From assembly GCA_938038815.1 (NCBI GenBank), contig CALHTF010000075.1, forward strand, positions 1-57,513: a DNA stretch of 57,513 nt. The letters run 5' to 3'. How positions within the stretch are numbered: the first letter of the stretch is position 1; every line of letters starts with the position of its first letter. Made by a program: the position numbers and the translations under genes. Under the pieces are notes generated by a model that made no database searches, had not been told where the DNA came from, and worked only from the letters and a program-made list of their open reading frames with translations. The stretch is from an uncultured Acidimicrobiales bacterium (lineage in GTDB: Bacteria; Actinomycetota; Acidimicrobiia; Acidimicrobiales; SHLQ01). Positions 41,960-50,544 of this stretch are shown here, one piece after another.

Positions 41960-42367
41960 TTACGCCACGGCCACCGGCTGCAGCTGATCGACCACAGCGC
42001 GAGCCGCTCGAGCCAAGGCCAGCCGCTGGCGCTTGGTTGGCTTGACATACACCCGCTCAGCGAGCACCTCGGTCCGGCTTTGGGTGCTACCGCCGACCCG
42101 GAAGAACCGTCGGCGCGCCGACCCCAGAACGGCCACCGCATCGCCGGGCTCGCCGAGCGACTTGGTGCTACTGGGCCCAAACCAGACGACGGGGACCGTG
42201 GTGGTGGGCTGGTCGGGGTCGCGGCTCCCGCTGGTTACCTCGTACTGCACGAGGTGATCGCCCGACGGCAACACGCGAGCGACCGGTGCGCTCGAAAGCA
42301 CACCGGTCACGATCGACATATTGACCTCGGCTGGCAGTGCCGGAGATGGTTGATTTGTTCGGGCCAT
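41960..42367 (-). CDS. Single-stranded DNA-binding (OB-fold) protein, accessory SSB-like
   Basis: 135 residues from ATG 42367, which follows AAAGGGGG with a ~6-nt gap. The core (MSIVTGVLSSAPVARVLPSG, VQYEVTSGS, TTTVPVVWFGP, GDAVAVLGSARRRFFRVGGSTQSRTEV then LAERVY) matches the SSB OB fold with the typical VxGxL strand and the RxYxxG-like C-terminal strand. It lacks the acidic DDDIPF tip that recruits partners, and instead ends in a basic helix (KPTKRQRLALARAARAV). It is therefore an accessory paralogue rather than the replicative SSB. Not linked to rpsF or rplI. Confidence 0.75.
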   Translation of the reverse strand: MARTNQPSPALPAEVNMSIVTGVLSSAPVARVLPSGDHLVQYEVTSGSRDPDQPTTTVPVVWFGPSSTKSLGEPGDAVAVLGSARRRFFRVGGSTQSRTEVLAERVYVKPTKRQRLALARAARAVVDQLQPVAVA

Positions 42368-42498
42368 GTCGGCCCCCTTTGCAGCGATTCGGCGCTCGTT
42401 GCTTCGACGAGACACCGGGTTGTTATCGGGGGAAGTCGCTGGCGGCGAACCTACCAAACCCCTCTGACAATCGTGCTGTCCCGAACAACCGGCGCTGC

Positions 42499-42513
42499 CC
42501 CCTCAGCGAGGGG
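42499..42513 (-). terminator. Short GC-rich hairpin after the phospholipase gene
   Basis: CCCCTC (42499-42504) pairs with GAGGGG (42508-42513) across AGC, 10 nt beyond the phospholipase stop. T-tract absent, so it is only a candidate. Confidence 0.35.
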
Positions 42514-42522
42514 TGCTGGTTC

Positions 42523-42909
42523 CTACCAGTAGAACCCACCGGCCGCGCGAACCCCGGTGTAGTAGGTGTAGGCCAGGCTCTTGCAGTACGCCCGGATCGG
42601 ACCCTGGTACCACCGGCTCCACATCCGGTTGCAGGAGCTGCGCATGTCGTTCAGAAAGCGGTCGTCGCATGCCTTGCGCCCCGCAGACGTGTCGCCGTAG
42701 GGCTTGAAGGTGTAGCAGAGGTCGTGGCTGTCACACGCGTTGTGGAAGTCGAAGCCGGGGCCCGAATCGGGGACCGCCGTGCAACCGTTCTGGTTGGCAC
42801 CGTGCGCCGATGCAACCTCGGTTGCGGCGATGACTCCGAGCGCCGTTGCCATCATGGCCAAGATCAGAAAGAGTCCGCCGTACTGGCGAGCGTCGCGAAG
42901 AATTCTCAT
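42523..42909 (-). CDS. Secreted prokaryotic phospholipase A2
   Basis: 128 residues from ATG 42909 (GGGGG 6 nt upstream; ATG 42924 is an alternative). A signal peptide (GGLFLILAMMATALGVIAATEVASA) precedes a mature domain of ~95 residues. The catalytic block FDFHNACDSHDLCYTF contains the His-Asp pair flanked by disulfide cysteines (C-x-x-H-D-x-C), and KACDDRFLNDMRSSC gives the second conserved Asp and cysteines; this is the prokaryotic PLA2 (PF09056-like) layout. It would hydrolyse the sn-2 acyl chain of phospholipids outside the cell with Ca2+. A good promoter lies upstream. Confidence 0.88.
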   Translation of the reverse strand: MRILRDARQYGGLFLILAMMATALGVIAATEVASAHGANQNGCTAVPDSGPGFDFHNACDSHDLCYTFKPYGDTSAGRKACDDRFLNDMRSSCNRMWSRWYQGPIRAYCKSLAYTYYTGVRAAGGFYW

Positions 42910-42957
42910 GCATTTCCCCCTCAAGGACTGGCCGCGGGTCGACCAGTGATGAGGGCT

Positions 42958-42986
42958 ACCCTAGAGTAACTTATGTCACACCTCAA
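42958..42986 (-). promoter_or_regulatory. Promoter of the phospholipase gene
   Basis: TTGAGG (42986-42981), 17-nt spacer, TAGGGT (42963-42958) on the minus strand, leaving a leader of ~40 nt with a GGGGG ribosome site. One of the few starts here with both boxes visible. Confidence 0.55.
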
Positions 42987-43023
42987 GGCTTTCGTCTTCT
43001 GCCGCTGATCACGGCCGAACTCG

Positions 43024-44079
43024 CTAGCGAAGTGCGTCGAGGCGTTTGGTTACGTCGCCGAAGGTTTTGTCTTGGCGGACGAGCCAGCCAAACAGTTCGC
43101 GGGCTCGGGCCGCTTTGCCAGCTTGTTCATACAGGTCGGCCAAGGCGTACGCCCGGGCGAGATGATGCGGCTTGGCCTTCTTGGGTTGTTTCCACCCTTG
43201 TTCGAGCAGCGCTATCGCACCCTTGCGGTCGCCTTGGTCGCTCAACGCTCCGGCGGCAACGATGCGACCCTCGGTAACCAGATCGGCGTTGGGCGACGAC
43301 TGTTTCAGCTCGTCCCACAACTCATCGACATCGGCCCAGCGTTGCATGGCGCGATAACAGTCGGCGAGCACCGGGTGCTGTTCAGTGGTGCCCGAAAGAT
43401 CTCGGAACGCCTCAAGTTCGGCCGCCGCCTGTTTCCATTTGCCCATCCGGTACAACGTGAGGCCGTGGAGTTCTCGAACCTCGGCCACGTCGGGCGCCTT
43501 CGCGGCGATCGATTTGAGCGACTTGCGGGCGTCCTCGAAGCGCTCGTTGGCGAACGACTGTGAGGCCCGCTCGAGTTTGATCAACGCCTTGTCGCCGTCG
43601 GCGCCGCCCAACGCTTTGCGCAAGGCTTCTGCGGGGTCGGCCAGGTTCAGCGGCACCTTGGGTAGCTTCGACCGTTTGTTTGGTTTTGGACCCCGCGAGT
43701 TCTTGTTGCCGCGCTCGATCGCCTCTTTCGCCTCGGCCCGCAGCCGTGGATCGACACCCGGCTTCTCGGGGCGCGGCGGCTTTTCGTAGCGCGATGGCTC
43801 TTGACGACCCTCGACGTAACTGGCGCCCTTGCGGGTGAGCGATCCCCACTCGGCACGATCGGATTTGCGCGAACTCACTCGCTTGGATGTACCGCCGGCT
43901 CCTGGTCGACCTCGAGAGTCCGAAGACCGACCACGCGACGGCGGACCACCACGGCCTTTGCCGGGGCCTCTACTACCCGAACCGCCGGGTCCACCCGGGC
44001 GGCCTCCGCTGGGACGGCCACCACCAGAGCGGCCTGCGCCGCCCTTGCCTCTTGATCCTTGGTTTCTGCCGTCAGCCAC
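43024..44079 (-). CDS. TPR protein with Gly/Arg/Lys-rich N-terminus
   Basis: 351 residues from GTG 44079, which has TACCCT 7 nt upstream (leaderless). Residues 1-~140 are low complexity and basic (SRGKGGAGRSGGGRPSGGRP, then GKGRGGPPSRGR) and may bind nucleic acid or anionic surfaces. Residues ~170-351 are helical TPR-type repeats (ALIKLERASQSFANERFEDA, LHGLTLYRMGKWKQAAAELEAF, ALADLYEQAGKAARARELFGW). No enzyme domain. The open frame to 44259 runs antisense-free into the deacylase gene and is rejected. Function unknown; homologues of this layout occur in related actinobacteria, to my knowledge without assigned roles. Confidence 0.78.
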   Translation of the reverse strand: MADGRNQGSRGKGGAGRSGGGRPSGGRPGGPGGSGSRGPGKGRGGPPSRGRSSDSRGRPGAGGTSKRVSSRKSDRAEWGSLTRKGASYVEGRQEPSRYEKPPRPEKPGVDPRLRAEAKEAIERGNKNSRGPKPNKRSKLPKVPLNLADPAEALRKALGGADGDKALIKLERASQSFANERFEDARKSLKSIAAKAPDVAEVRELHGLTLYRMGKWKQAAAELEAFRDLSGTTEQHPVLADCYRAMQRWADVDELWDELKQSSPNADLVTEGRIVAAGALSDQGDRKGAIALLEQGWKQPKKAKPHHLARAYALADLYEQAGKAARARELFGWLVRQDKTFGDVTKRLDALR

Positions 44080-44086
44080 GGGCCGA

Positions 44087-44092
44087 AGGGTA
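44087..44092 (-). promoter_or_regulatory. Leaderless -10 for the TPR gene
   Basis: TACCCT on the minus strand, 7 nt before GTG 44079. Confidence 0.45.
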
Positions 44093-44101
44093 GCGCTCGC
44101 G

Positions 44102-45826
44102 TTACCGACTTGTGGGATCGGGTTGAGCACCTCGAACCAAGCGCCCGGGCAACGCATCGGTAGCTTCACCGGCCACATACGTCGGCTGCCCGGCAACGAT
44201 CGTGTGCAGATAGCCATCGGCGCGCTGGAGAATCCGTCGGCCACCAGCCGGCAGGTCATAGGCGAGTTCCGGTCGACGGTTTTGCAGATTGTCGAAATCG
44301 ATCACATTTACGTCGGCTCGATATCCGGGAGCGAGCAGCCCCCGGTCGGCGAGCCCGACGGTCAAGGCTGTATCGCGGCACTGCTGTTTGATCAGGTACC
44401 CGAGCGGAATCTGACCGTAGGCCCGGTCGCGCCCCCAGTGGCTGAGCAGGGTGGTGGGAAACGAGCCGTCGCAGATCGTGCCCACGTGGGCCCCGCCATC
44501 GCTGAGTCCGGGCACCGTGTACTGGTGGGTCAGCAGGTCGCGGGTGGCGTCGAGGTTGCCTTGGCCGTAGTTGGTGAACGGCATCCACAACATGGCGGTA
44601 CCGCCCTCACCGCACAGAATGTCGAGCGCCAACTCTTGGGGAGTAACGCCCGCCGCCTTGGCCCGAGTGGCGACGATGGCATCGGCCGGCGGTTCGTAGT
44701 TGGGGATTTCGCCGATCTCGTACATCAGCTCGAACTTCTCGATCAGCCGTCCGCCAACCTTGTCGTCGTCGGCCCCGGCGGTCGCGGTTTCGAGTAGCCG
44801 GCGGCGTCGCTCGGGTTCCTGGAGCGCCCGGGCCCGTTCGGCGGGCGCTAGGTCGGCCACCTCGTGCCATACCGGATTCGTCATAAACGGATTCAAGGTG
44901 CACTCAAAGCCCAAGAGGATTCCGATCGGGCGTACCGCGCACTGGCCGGTGACCTCAAGGCCGTCGGCGCGGGCTGCTTCGATCTGGGCGAGGAGTTGTT
45001 GGTGGTAGTCGTAGCTCCGCGGGCTTTCCACGAGCGTGAAGCTGAGGGGTCGACCCGACGCTTCCGCCATAGCCCGCGCGATGGCGAACTCGCCTTCGAT
45101 GTCTTTGAAATCGGCGACCATTTGGAGCACGCCCGCTCCCCCGGCACCGATCGCTTCGGCGATACCCACCATCTCCTCTTGCGCCGCGTCGAGCGTGGGG
45201 GTGAAGTCGCCGGTCGAGGTCTTGTGGTTGGTGGTTCGACTCGTGGTGAAGCCCAGGGCTCCGGCGGCGATTCCCTCGGCCACGAGTTGGCCCATCTCGG
45301 CAATGTCGTCAGGGGTTGCGTCTTCGCGGTTCGCACCCCGCTCGCCCATCACATGGAGTCGCAGCGCGCCGTGGGGAACCTGGGCCGCGATATCGAGATC
45401 TTTCGGAGCGTCGATGGCATCGAGGTACTCGGGGAACGAGTTCCACTCCCAGGAGAGGCCCTCGTGGAGTGCGGTGCCGGGGATATCTTCGACGCCTTCC
45501 ATCAGCTGAACGAGCCGTTCGTGGTCGGTGTCGTGCACGGGGGCAAACCCAACGCCGCAGTTGCCGAACACGACGGTGGTCACGCCGTGCCAACTCGACG
45601 GGTTCATGCGGCTTTCCCAGACCGCTTGACCGTCGTAGTGGGTGTGAATGTCGACGAATCCGGGGGTTACCACGGCCCCATCGGCATCGATCTCTCGTGT
45701 GGCTTGGCCCGCCACGTCGCCCACCTCGGTGATCACCCCGTCGCTGATCGCTACATCGGCGGTGCGGGCTTCTTCACCGGTACCGTCGATGACCGATCCG
45801 CCTCGAATGACTAGGTCGTGCGCCAT
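44102..45826 (-). CDS. N-acyl-D-amino-acid deacylase (amidohydrolase family)
   Basis: 574 residues. COG3653-type amidohydrolase removing acyl groups from N-acyl-D-amino acids. The composite sandwich plus TIM barrel shows metal His in GFVDIHTHYDGQAVWE, the conserved Cys in VVFGNCGVGFAPV, further ligands in the HVMGERGANRED and HQYTVPGLSDGGAHVGTICDG region, and the terminal NVIDFDNLQNRRPELAYDLP then AGGRRILQ segment. Substrate among D-Glu, D-Asp or neutral D-amino acids cannot be decided. ATG preceded by AGGGG, so leadered. It lies 22 nt upstream of the TPR gene. Confidence 0.88.
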   Translation of the reverse strand: MAHDLVIRGGSVIDGTGEEARTADVAISDGVITEVGDVAGQATREIDADGAVVTPGFVDIHTHYDGQAVWESRMNPSSWHGVTTVVFGNCGVGFAPVHDTDHERLVQLMEGVEDIPGTALHEGLSWEWNSFPEYLDAIDAPKDLDIAAQVPHGALRLHVMGERGANREDATPDDIAEMGQLVAEGIAAGALGFTTSRTTNHKTSTGDFTPTLDAAQEEMVGIAEAIGAGGAGVLQMVADFKDIEGEFAIARAMAEASGRPLSFTLVESPRSYDYHQQLLAQIEAARADGLEVTGQCAVRPIGILLGFECTLNPFMTNPVWHEVADLAPAERARALQEPERRRRLLETATAGADDDKVGGRLIEKFELMYEIGEIPNYEPPADAIVATRAKAAGVTPQELALDILCGEGGTAMLWMPFTNYGQGNLDATRDLLTHQYTVPGLSDGGAHVGTICDGSFPTTLLSHWGRDRAYGQIPLGYLIKQQCRDTALTVGLADRGLLAPGYRADVNVIDFDNLQNRRPELAYDLPAGGRRILQRADGYLHTIVAGQPTYVAGEATDALPGRLVRGAQPDPTSR

Positions 45827-45882
45827 GTGCTTCCCCTCGATTGCTCTGGTTCAGCCTGACAGAAACGCCGAACCAGCGCACA

Positions 45883-46407
45883 TCAATCGATGTCGTAGGG
45901 TGCGTCGAGTCGGAACATCCGAGAATCAGGATCGTCTTCGGTGCCGTACCACGGGTCGTGACGCACCCCGAGGTGATCCATGCCGGCGGCGTTGGCGACG
46001 GCGGCCGAGGCCTCGTTGTGGGCCCACATGATCGCCCACACTCGATCGACCCCCGCCCCGAACGCGTGGGCCAGTACACCGCGTGCCGCCTCGGCCGCAT
46101 ACCCGTTGCCGGTTTCGTCGGGATGCAGATACCAACCGGCCTGGACCTCCACCGATCCGGGGAGATTGCTCAGGCTGGCGCTCCCCACCGGTTGGGCCGC
46201 GCCGTCGGGAACGATTGCCCACACGCCCAACGGATGCGCCCGTGCGTTCCACTCGGCGATTTCGGCGTAGGCCGTCTCGATCGACTCCCATGGGGTGGGG
46301 TCGCCGAGCCATTGGGCGACATCGGGGCGACGGCGGATAGCAAACAACCGATCGGCGTCAGCGGGCTGCCAGGGCCGCAGCACGAGGCGTTCGGTACGAA
46401 GTTCCAT
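45883..46407 (-). CDS. GNAT family N-acetyltransferase (RimJ/RimL-like)
   Basis: 174 residues. Starts ELRTERLVLRPWQPADADRLF, has VGSASLSNLPGSVEVQAGWYL, the acetyl-CoA loop HPDETGNGYAAEAARGVLAHAF and the VWAIMWAHNEASAAVANAAG block, all typical of the RimJ/RimL subgroup that acetylates alpha-amino groups of proteins or small amines. The canonical Q/RxxGxG/A loop is degenerate (TGNGYAAEA). It stands alone between the pot terminator and the deacylase gene, 56 nt upstream of the latter. A TAGAAC element 6 nt before the ATG could be a weak leaderless -10. Confidence 0.83.
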   Translation of the reverse strand: MELRTERLVLRPWQPADADRLFAIRRRPDVAQWLGDPTPWESIETAYAEIAEWNARAHPLGVWAIVPDGAAQPVGSASLSNLPGSVEVQAGWYLHPDETGNGYAAEAARGVLAHAFGAGVDRVWAIMWAHNEASAAVANAAGMDHLGVRHDPWYGTEDDPDSRMFRLDAPYDID

Positions 46408-46423
46408 CAGCGTGTTCTACCCC

Positions 46424-46461
46424 AAAACGGTTCGAGGGACACCCGCATTGGGTGCCCCTCG
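46424..46461 (-). terminator. Rho-independent terminator of the pot operon
   Basis: Two 12-nt arms (46433-46444 and 46450-46461), complementary except for one position, with a 5-nt loop; on the minus strand AACCGTTTTGGGG follows, giving a T4 tract. It lies 29 nt after the potD stop. Confidence 0.75.
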
Positions 46462-46489
46462 GAGCCGTCGTAGCAGTGCCCGCTAGGAC

Positions 46490-47614
46490 TTAGCCCTTTG
46501 CCTCAATAAAGGCGTCGCTGAAGTTGATCTCGAAATCGCCGGTGTCGGAGATGAACTCAAGCTTGGAGGTATCGGTCGGGTACACGATTGGGTCTTCGAG
46601 TACCTCGGGGTCGATGAACTCACCGGCCGCCTCATTGGGGCTGGCGTAGAAGTTCCAGTTGGTGAGCTGGGCACCCCGTTCGGCGTCGAGCAGGAAGTTG
46701 ATGAAGGTATGAGCGGTGCACGGATGCGGCGCATCGGCGGGAATCGCCATGTTGTCGACCCAGCGGGTTCCGCCTTCATCGGGCACGAAGTAGGTGTAGT
46801 CATCGGCGTTCTCGGCCTCGCCAAACTGCACGATGAAGTTACCGCTGTAACCGTGAGCCACGACCGACTCGCCGGTTACCAACAACTCGTCGTACTGATC
46901 GGACTCATACGCGGTGAGGCGGTCCTTAGCGTCGATGATGAGCTTCTTTGCTTCGTCGAGCTCGGCGTCGCTGGTGGTGTTGAGCGAATACCCGAGGTAC
47001 TTCAGCGCGGCGCCCATGGTCTCGCGTGGGTCGTTCAACAGCGTGGCGTAGGAGCCTTCGAGGTTGTACTCGGCCGCCAGGTCGCCGTCGAAGACCAGAC
47101 CCCAGCTTCGGGGAACGTCCTCGCCGGTTACCGACAGGTCGACACCGAGTCCGGTGGTTCCCCACTGGTACGGAGCGGTGTAGGTGGCGTCGGGATCAAA
47201 CGGAAGGCCCGACGCGAACTCGGGCAACAGGTTGCCAATGTTAGGGATGGCATCCTTGTTGAGCGCCTGGATATCACCTTCGTCGATCAGAATCGACACC
47301 ATGTAGTCCGATGGCACGATGAAGTCATAGCCGCTGCCGCCCGCCGAAATGATCGGCTGCATTGCCTCGTTGGAGTCGTAGTTGTCTTCGGTGACGTTGA
47401 CGCCGAACTCATCGGTGAAGGCCGTCTTGAGGTCGGGGTCCATATATTCGGACCAGTTGAAGATCGCCAGGTCGCCGTCGGTTTCGCCGGCCTCGCAGTC
47501 GGCACCGGAGCCATCGCCTCCACCACTTGCACTATCGCTACCACCACATGCGGCGGCAACCACGGTGAATGCCGCTAGCAATGCCAGCATCCTGAGTAGT
47601 CGTTTGAATTTCAC
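46490..47614 (-). CDS. potD: Spermidine/putrescine-binding lipoprotein PotD
   Basis: 374 residues. Lipoprotein signal with lipobox VAAACGG (Cys ~23), then a Gly/Ser linker. The type 2 periplasmic-binding fold begins DGDLAIFNWSEYMDPDLKTAFTDEFGVNV, with VPSDYMVSILIDEGDIQALN, YQWGTTGLGVDL, WGLVFDGDLAA and WVDNMAIPADAPHPCTAHTFINF, all typical of PotD/PotF. It would capture polyamines or related amines outside the membrane and hand them to PotBC. Last gene of the operon, 58 nt after potC, followed by a terminator. Exact ligand is uncertain. Confidence 0.93.
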   Translation of the reverse strand: MKFKRLLRMLALLAAFTVVAAACGGSDSASGGGDGSGADCEAGETDGDLAIFNWSEYMDPDLKTAFTDEFGVNVTEDNYDSNEAMQPIISAGGSGYDFIVPSDYMVSILIDEGDIQALNKDAIPNIGNLLPEFASGLPFDPDATYTAPYQWGTTGLGVDLSVTGEDVPRSWGLVFDGDLAAEYNLEGSYATLLNDPRETMGAALKYLGYSLNTTSDAELDEAKKLIIDAKDRLTAYESDQYDELLVTGESVVAHGYSGNFIVQFGEAENADDYTYFVPDEGGTRWVDNMAIPADAPHPCTAHTFINFLLDAERGAQLTNWNFYASPNEAAGEFIDPEVLEDPIVYPTDTSKLEFISDTGDFEINFSDAFIEAKG

Positions 47615-47672
47615 TGTTCCCCTCCAAAGTGGGCTTCTATTTCACCGATTATTTCAGCGAGTTTGATTGGAC

Positions 47673-48509
47673 TCATGCCGCCGATTCCCCCCGGGCACGC
47701 TGCGCTACCAGGGACAACACTACGAGAAGTATCGACGCCGCGAGCATCACGACCGAAACGGCGTTGATCAGCGGCGAGACGCCTCGGCGGATAAGACCAA
47801 ACACATACACGGGCAAGGTGGTGGCACCGGGGCCCGAAACGAACTGGGTGATGACCACATCATCGAGCGAAAGGGTGAGGGCCAAAAGGCCGCCGCCAAC
47901 GACTCCGGGCATGATCTGTGGAAGGGTCACATGCCGAAAGGCCTGCCACCGCGAGGCGTACAGGTCTTGGGCTGCCTCTTCGAGCTTTTCGTTCATGCCG
48001 TTGAGTCGGGCTCGTACCACAATCGACACGAAGCTGATGCTGAACGCGATGTGGCTGAGCGAAACCGTGGCGAGGCCTTTGGCGAGGTTGGTGCCGAACA
48101 CCGTGTTGACCAAGCTGAGCCCCTCGGTGAAGAACAGCAGCATCATTACCGCCATCGTGACATCGGGGACGATGACCGGCAGGTAGAGCAACGCGTCGAA
48201 GAACCGGTTTCCCCGAAATCGGTAGCGCTCGAGTGCGAGGGCTGCCATGGTGCCAAGCACCACCGATACGAGCGTCGAGATGATCGCTACCTTCACCGAT
48301 ACCGACAGCGCGTTTTGGACCTCTTGGTTCTCGCCGAAGTCGCGATACCAGCCCAAGGTGAAGCCGCCCCACCGCCCGACGAGCGGGTCATCACTAAAGG
48401 AGTAGAACACCAACAACGCGATGGGAGCGTAGAAGAACAGGTACACCAAAAAGGCGTTCAGGCTGAGCGCCCAGCGGGTACCGCCACGAAGTTGCCGGGT
48501 GGTGCTCAC
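47673..48509 (-). CDS. potC: Polyamine ABC transporter permease PotC
   Basis: 278 residues with six membrane helices and the EAA loop EEAAQDLYASRWQAFRHVTLPQIMPG that docks with PotA. N-terminal LNAFLVYLFFYAPIALLVFYSFSDDP is characteristic of PotC. It overlaps potB by 4 nt (ATGA), hence is coupled. Forms the membrane channel with PotB. Confidence 0.93.
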   Translation of the reverse strand: MSTTRQLRGGTRWALSLNAFLVYLFFYAPIALLVFYSFSDDPLVGRWGGFTLGWYRDFGENQEVQNALSVSVKVAIISTLVSVVLGTMAALALERYRFRGNRFFDALLYLPVIVPDVTMAVMMLLFFTEGLSLVNTVFGTNLAKGLATVSLSHIAFSISFVSIVVRARLNGMNEKLEEAAQDLYASRWQAFRHVTLPQIMPGVVGGGLLALTLSLDDVVITQFVSGPGATTLPVYVFGLIRRGVSPLINAVSVVMLAASILLVVLSLVAQRARGESAA

Positions 48510-49411
48510 AGGGTTCGCCCTCCCGCACGGAAGTACGCCAACGCGGCGAGCAACATGACGAGCATGAGCACCGTCGACACCGATGCGCCGACCGGCCAGT
48601 TTCGAGCGGTGAGGAACTGCACCACGATGTAGCTGCCGAGCAGTGTGGTTTTGCCGCCACCCAGGATCTCGGGTGTCACGTAGGCGCCGAGGCTGGGGAT
48701 GAACACCAGAATCGACCCGGCGATCACACCGGGCATCGACAGGGGCAACGCTACGTTTCGAAACGTCTGAAAGCCGCTCGCCCCAAGATCGCGGCTCGCT
48801 TCGATCAGGCTCCAGTCCATCCGTTCAATTGCCGCGTACATCGGCAGGATCATGAAGGGCAAGAACCCGTACACAAGGCCAAGCACCACCGCGGTTTGAG
48901 TGAACAAGATGTTGGTTTCGCCCATCCCGACCGCCTGGGTGAGCTGCGATGCTGGGCCGTCGTTGCCGAGCAGCACCCGCCACGCATAGTTGCGAACCAA
49001 AAAGTTCGACCAGAACGGAATCATCACAAAAACCAGCATGAGGTTGCGGACCGCGGGCGACCGGGTGGCCAGGAAATACGAGAACGGGTAGGCGACGATC
49101 AAACAGATCACCGTGGTGATGACGGCGAGTAGGAGCGACCGGACCAAGATGTCGCTGACGATTGGTTCGCCCAGCTTGCGGTACGCCTCCAGATTCCAGC
49201 CGCTGAGCGACGTAGAGCCGTTGCGGGTTCGGGTGGCGAACGAATATGCCACGACGATTCCGAGCGGAATGAAGAAAAAGAGCACCAGGTACGCATAGGC
49301 CGGAAGCGCCAGCAGGAAGCCGCGGCGTCGCTTTTGGCGTTCGTTGGCCGCCTCGAATTCGGGCGTGGCCGAACGGGCCTGCTCGGTCGGCTTGTCCACC
49401 ACGGCGGTCAT
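48506..49411 (-). CDS. potB: Polyamine ABC transporter permease PotB
   Basis: 301 residues from ATG 49411, whose ATGA overlaps the potA stop. Helices include FLLALPAYAYLVLFFFIPLGIVVAYSF; LVFVMIPFWSNFLVRNYAW is a PotB hallmark; the EAA loop is EASRDLGASGFQTFRNVALPLSMPG. The open frame to 49459 adds residues unlike PotB. Partner of PotC. Confidence 0.93.
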   Translation of the reverse strand: MTAVVDKPTEQARSATPEFEAANERQKRRRGFLLALPAYAYLVLFFFIPLGIVVAYSFATRTRNGSTSLSGWNLEAYRKLGEPIVSDILVRSLLLAVITTVICLIVAYPFSYFLATRSPAVRNLMLVFVMIPFWSNFLVRNYAWRVLLGNDGPASQLTQAVGMGETNILFTQTAVVLGLVYGFLPFMILPMYAAIERMDWSLIEASRDLGASGFQTFRNVALPLSMPGVIAGSILVFIPSLGAYVTPEILGGGKTTLLGSYIVVQFLTARNWPVGASVSTVLMLVMLLAALAYFRAGGRTL

Positions 49412-50532
49412 GAGCTGTAGCCCTCGTCGGGAACCACCCAGTCGCTGCGCCGATCCCACCAGATCGCGACCTCGGTGCCGGGCTCATACTTGATCGAGGT
49501 GGGAGTGGCGTTGGTTCGGACCTCGAGCGGCATCCAGTCGACACCCACGGTGTACACGTGCGAGTGGCCTAGGTAGTTCATCTCCTGCACCACACCATGA
49601 AGACTGGTGGGGCGGAACTCTTCGGGTACGTCTTCGGGCGCGCCGATCGAAATCGATTCGGGGCGCAAGCTCATCGCCACCTTCGTTCCACCCGGGTACG
49701 GGTTGGGTGCCTTGATCTTGGTGCCGTTGGCGAGGGCGATCATCTCATCGTCGATCACCGTGGCGTCGATCAGGTTGGTCTGACCCACAAAATCGGCCAC
49801 GAAGCGGTTGACCGGCTGGTCGTAAAGCTCTTCGGCGGTTCCAACCTGCAAGAGTTTGCCGTCGTGCATGACCGCGATTCGGTCGCTCATGGTGAGCGCT
49901 TCTTCTTGGTCGTGGGTGACAAAGACAAAGCTGACGCCCAGTTCGCGCTGGAGCGACTTCAGCTCGTGCTGCATGTCTTGGCGCAGCTTGAGGTCGAGGG
50001 CGCCGAGTGGTTCGTCGAGCAGCAGCACCTTTGGTTTGTTCACCAGTGCCCGGGCAAGCGCCACCCGCTGTTGCTGACCTCCCGACAGTTGGCTGGGCTT
50101 GCGCTTTTCCATCCCGTCGAGTCGAACGAGCTCGATCATCTCGCGCGCTTGGGTGGCCGCCGACTTCTTCTCGACGCCTTTCATCCGCAGGCCAAAGCTC
50201 ACGTTGTCGAGCACATTCATGTGGGGGAACAACGCGTAGTTCTGAAACACCGTGTTGACCGGGCGTTTGTCGGGTGGGAGGGTGCCAACTTCGTCGCCGA
50301 AGATCCGCAAACTCCCCGAGGTCGGGAACTCGAGGCCGGCGATCATGCGCAGGGTCGTGGTCTTGCCACAACCCGACGGACCGAGCAGGGCAAAGAACTC
50401 ACCGTCGGCGATATCGAGGTTGATGTTGTCGACGGCGACCACGTCGCCGAACCGCTTGGTGACCCCCTCGATAGCAACCGCTGAGACGCCGGCGTAGTCC
50501 GCAAGCGACTGGTCGCTCAGCCCCTCCCCCAT
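49408..50532 (-). CDS. potA: Polyamine ABC transporter ATPase PotA
   Basis: 374 residues from ATG 50532 (GGAGGAG just upstream; GTG 50544 is weaker). ATPase with Walker A LLGPSGCGKTTTLRMIAGLE, Q-loop FQNYALFPHMNV, signature QLSGGQQQRVALARAL, Walker B KVLLLDEPLGALD and H-loop FVFVTHDQEEALT. The C-terminal TOBE-like region (~245-374) includes MSLRPESISIGAPEDVP. It starts 12 nt after the Lrp gene and overlaps potB by 4 nt. Confidence 0.95.
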   Translation of the reverse strand: MGEGLSDQSLADYAGVSAVAIEGVTKRFGDVVAVDNINLDIADGEFFALLGPSGCGKTTTLRMIAGLEFPTSGSLRIFGDEVGTLPPDKRPVNTVFQNYALFPHMNVLDNVSFGLRMKGVEKKSAATQAREMIELVRLDGMEKRKPSQLSGGQQQRVALARALVNKPKVLLLDEPLGALDLKLRQDMQHELKSLQRELGVSFVFVTHDQEEALTMSDRIAVMHDGKLLQVGTAEELYDQPVNRFVADFVGQTNLIDATVIDDEMIALANGTKIKAPNPYPGGTKVAMSLRPESISIGAPEDVPEEFRPTSLHGVVQEMNYLGHSHVYTVGVDWMPLEVRTNATPTSIKYEPGTEVAIWWDRRSDWVVPDEGYSS

Positions 50533-50544
50533 GTGCTCCTCCAC

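Noticed and set aside
43024-44259. Longer TPR protein beginning at 44259
   Set aside because: The extra 60 codons overlap the deacylase coding sequence, and GTG 44079 has a well-placed leaderless -10.
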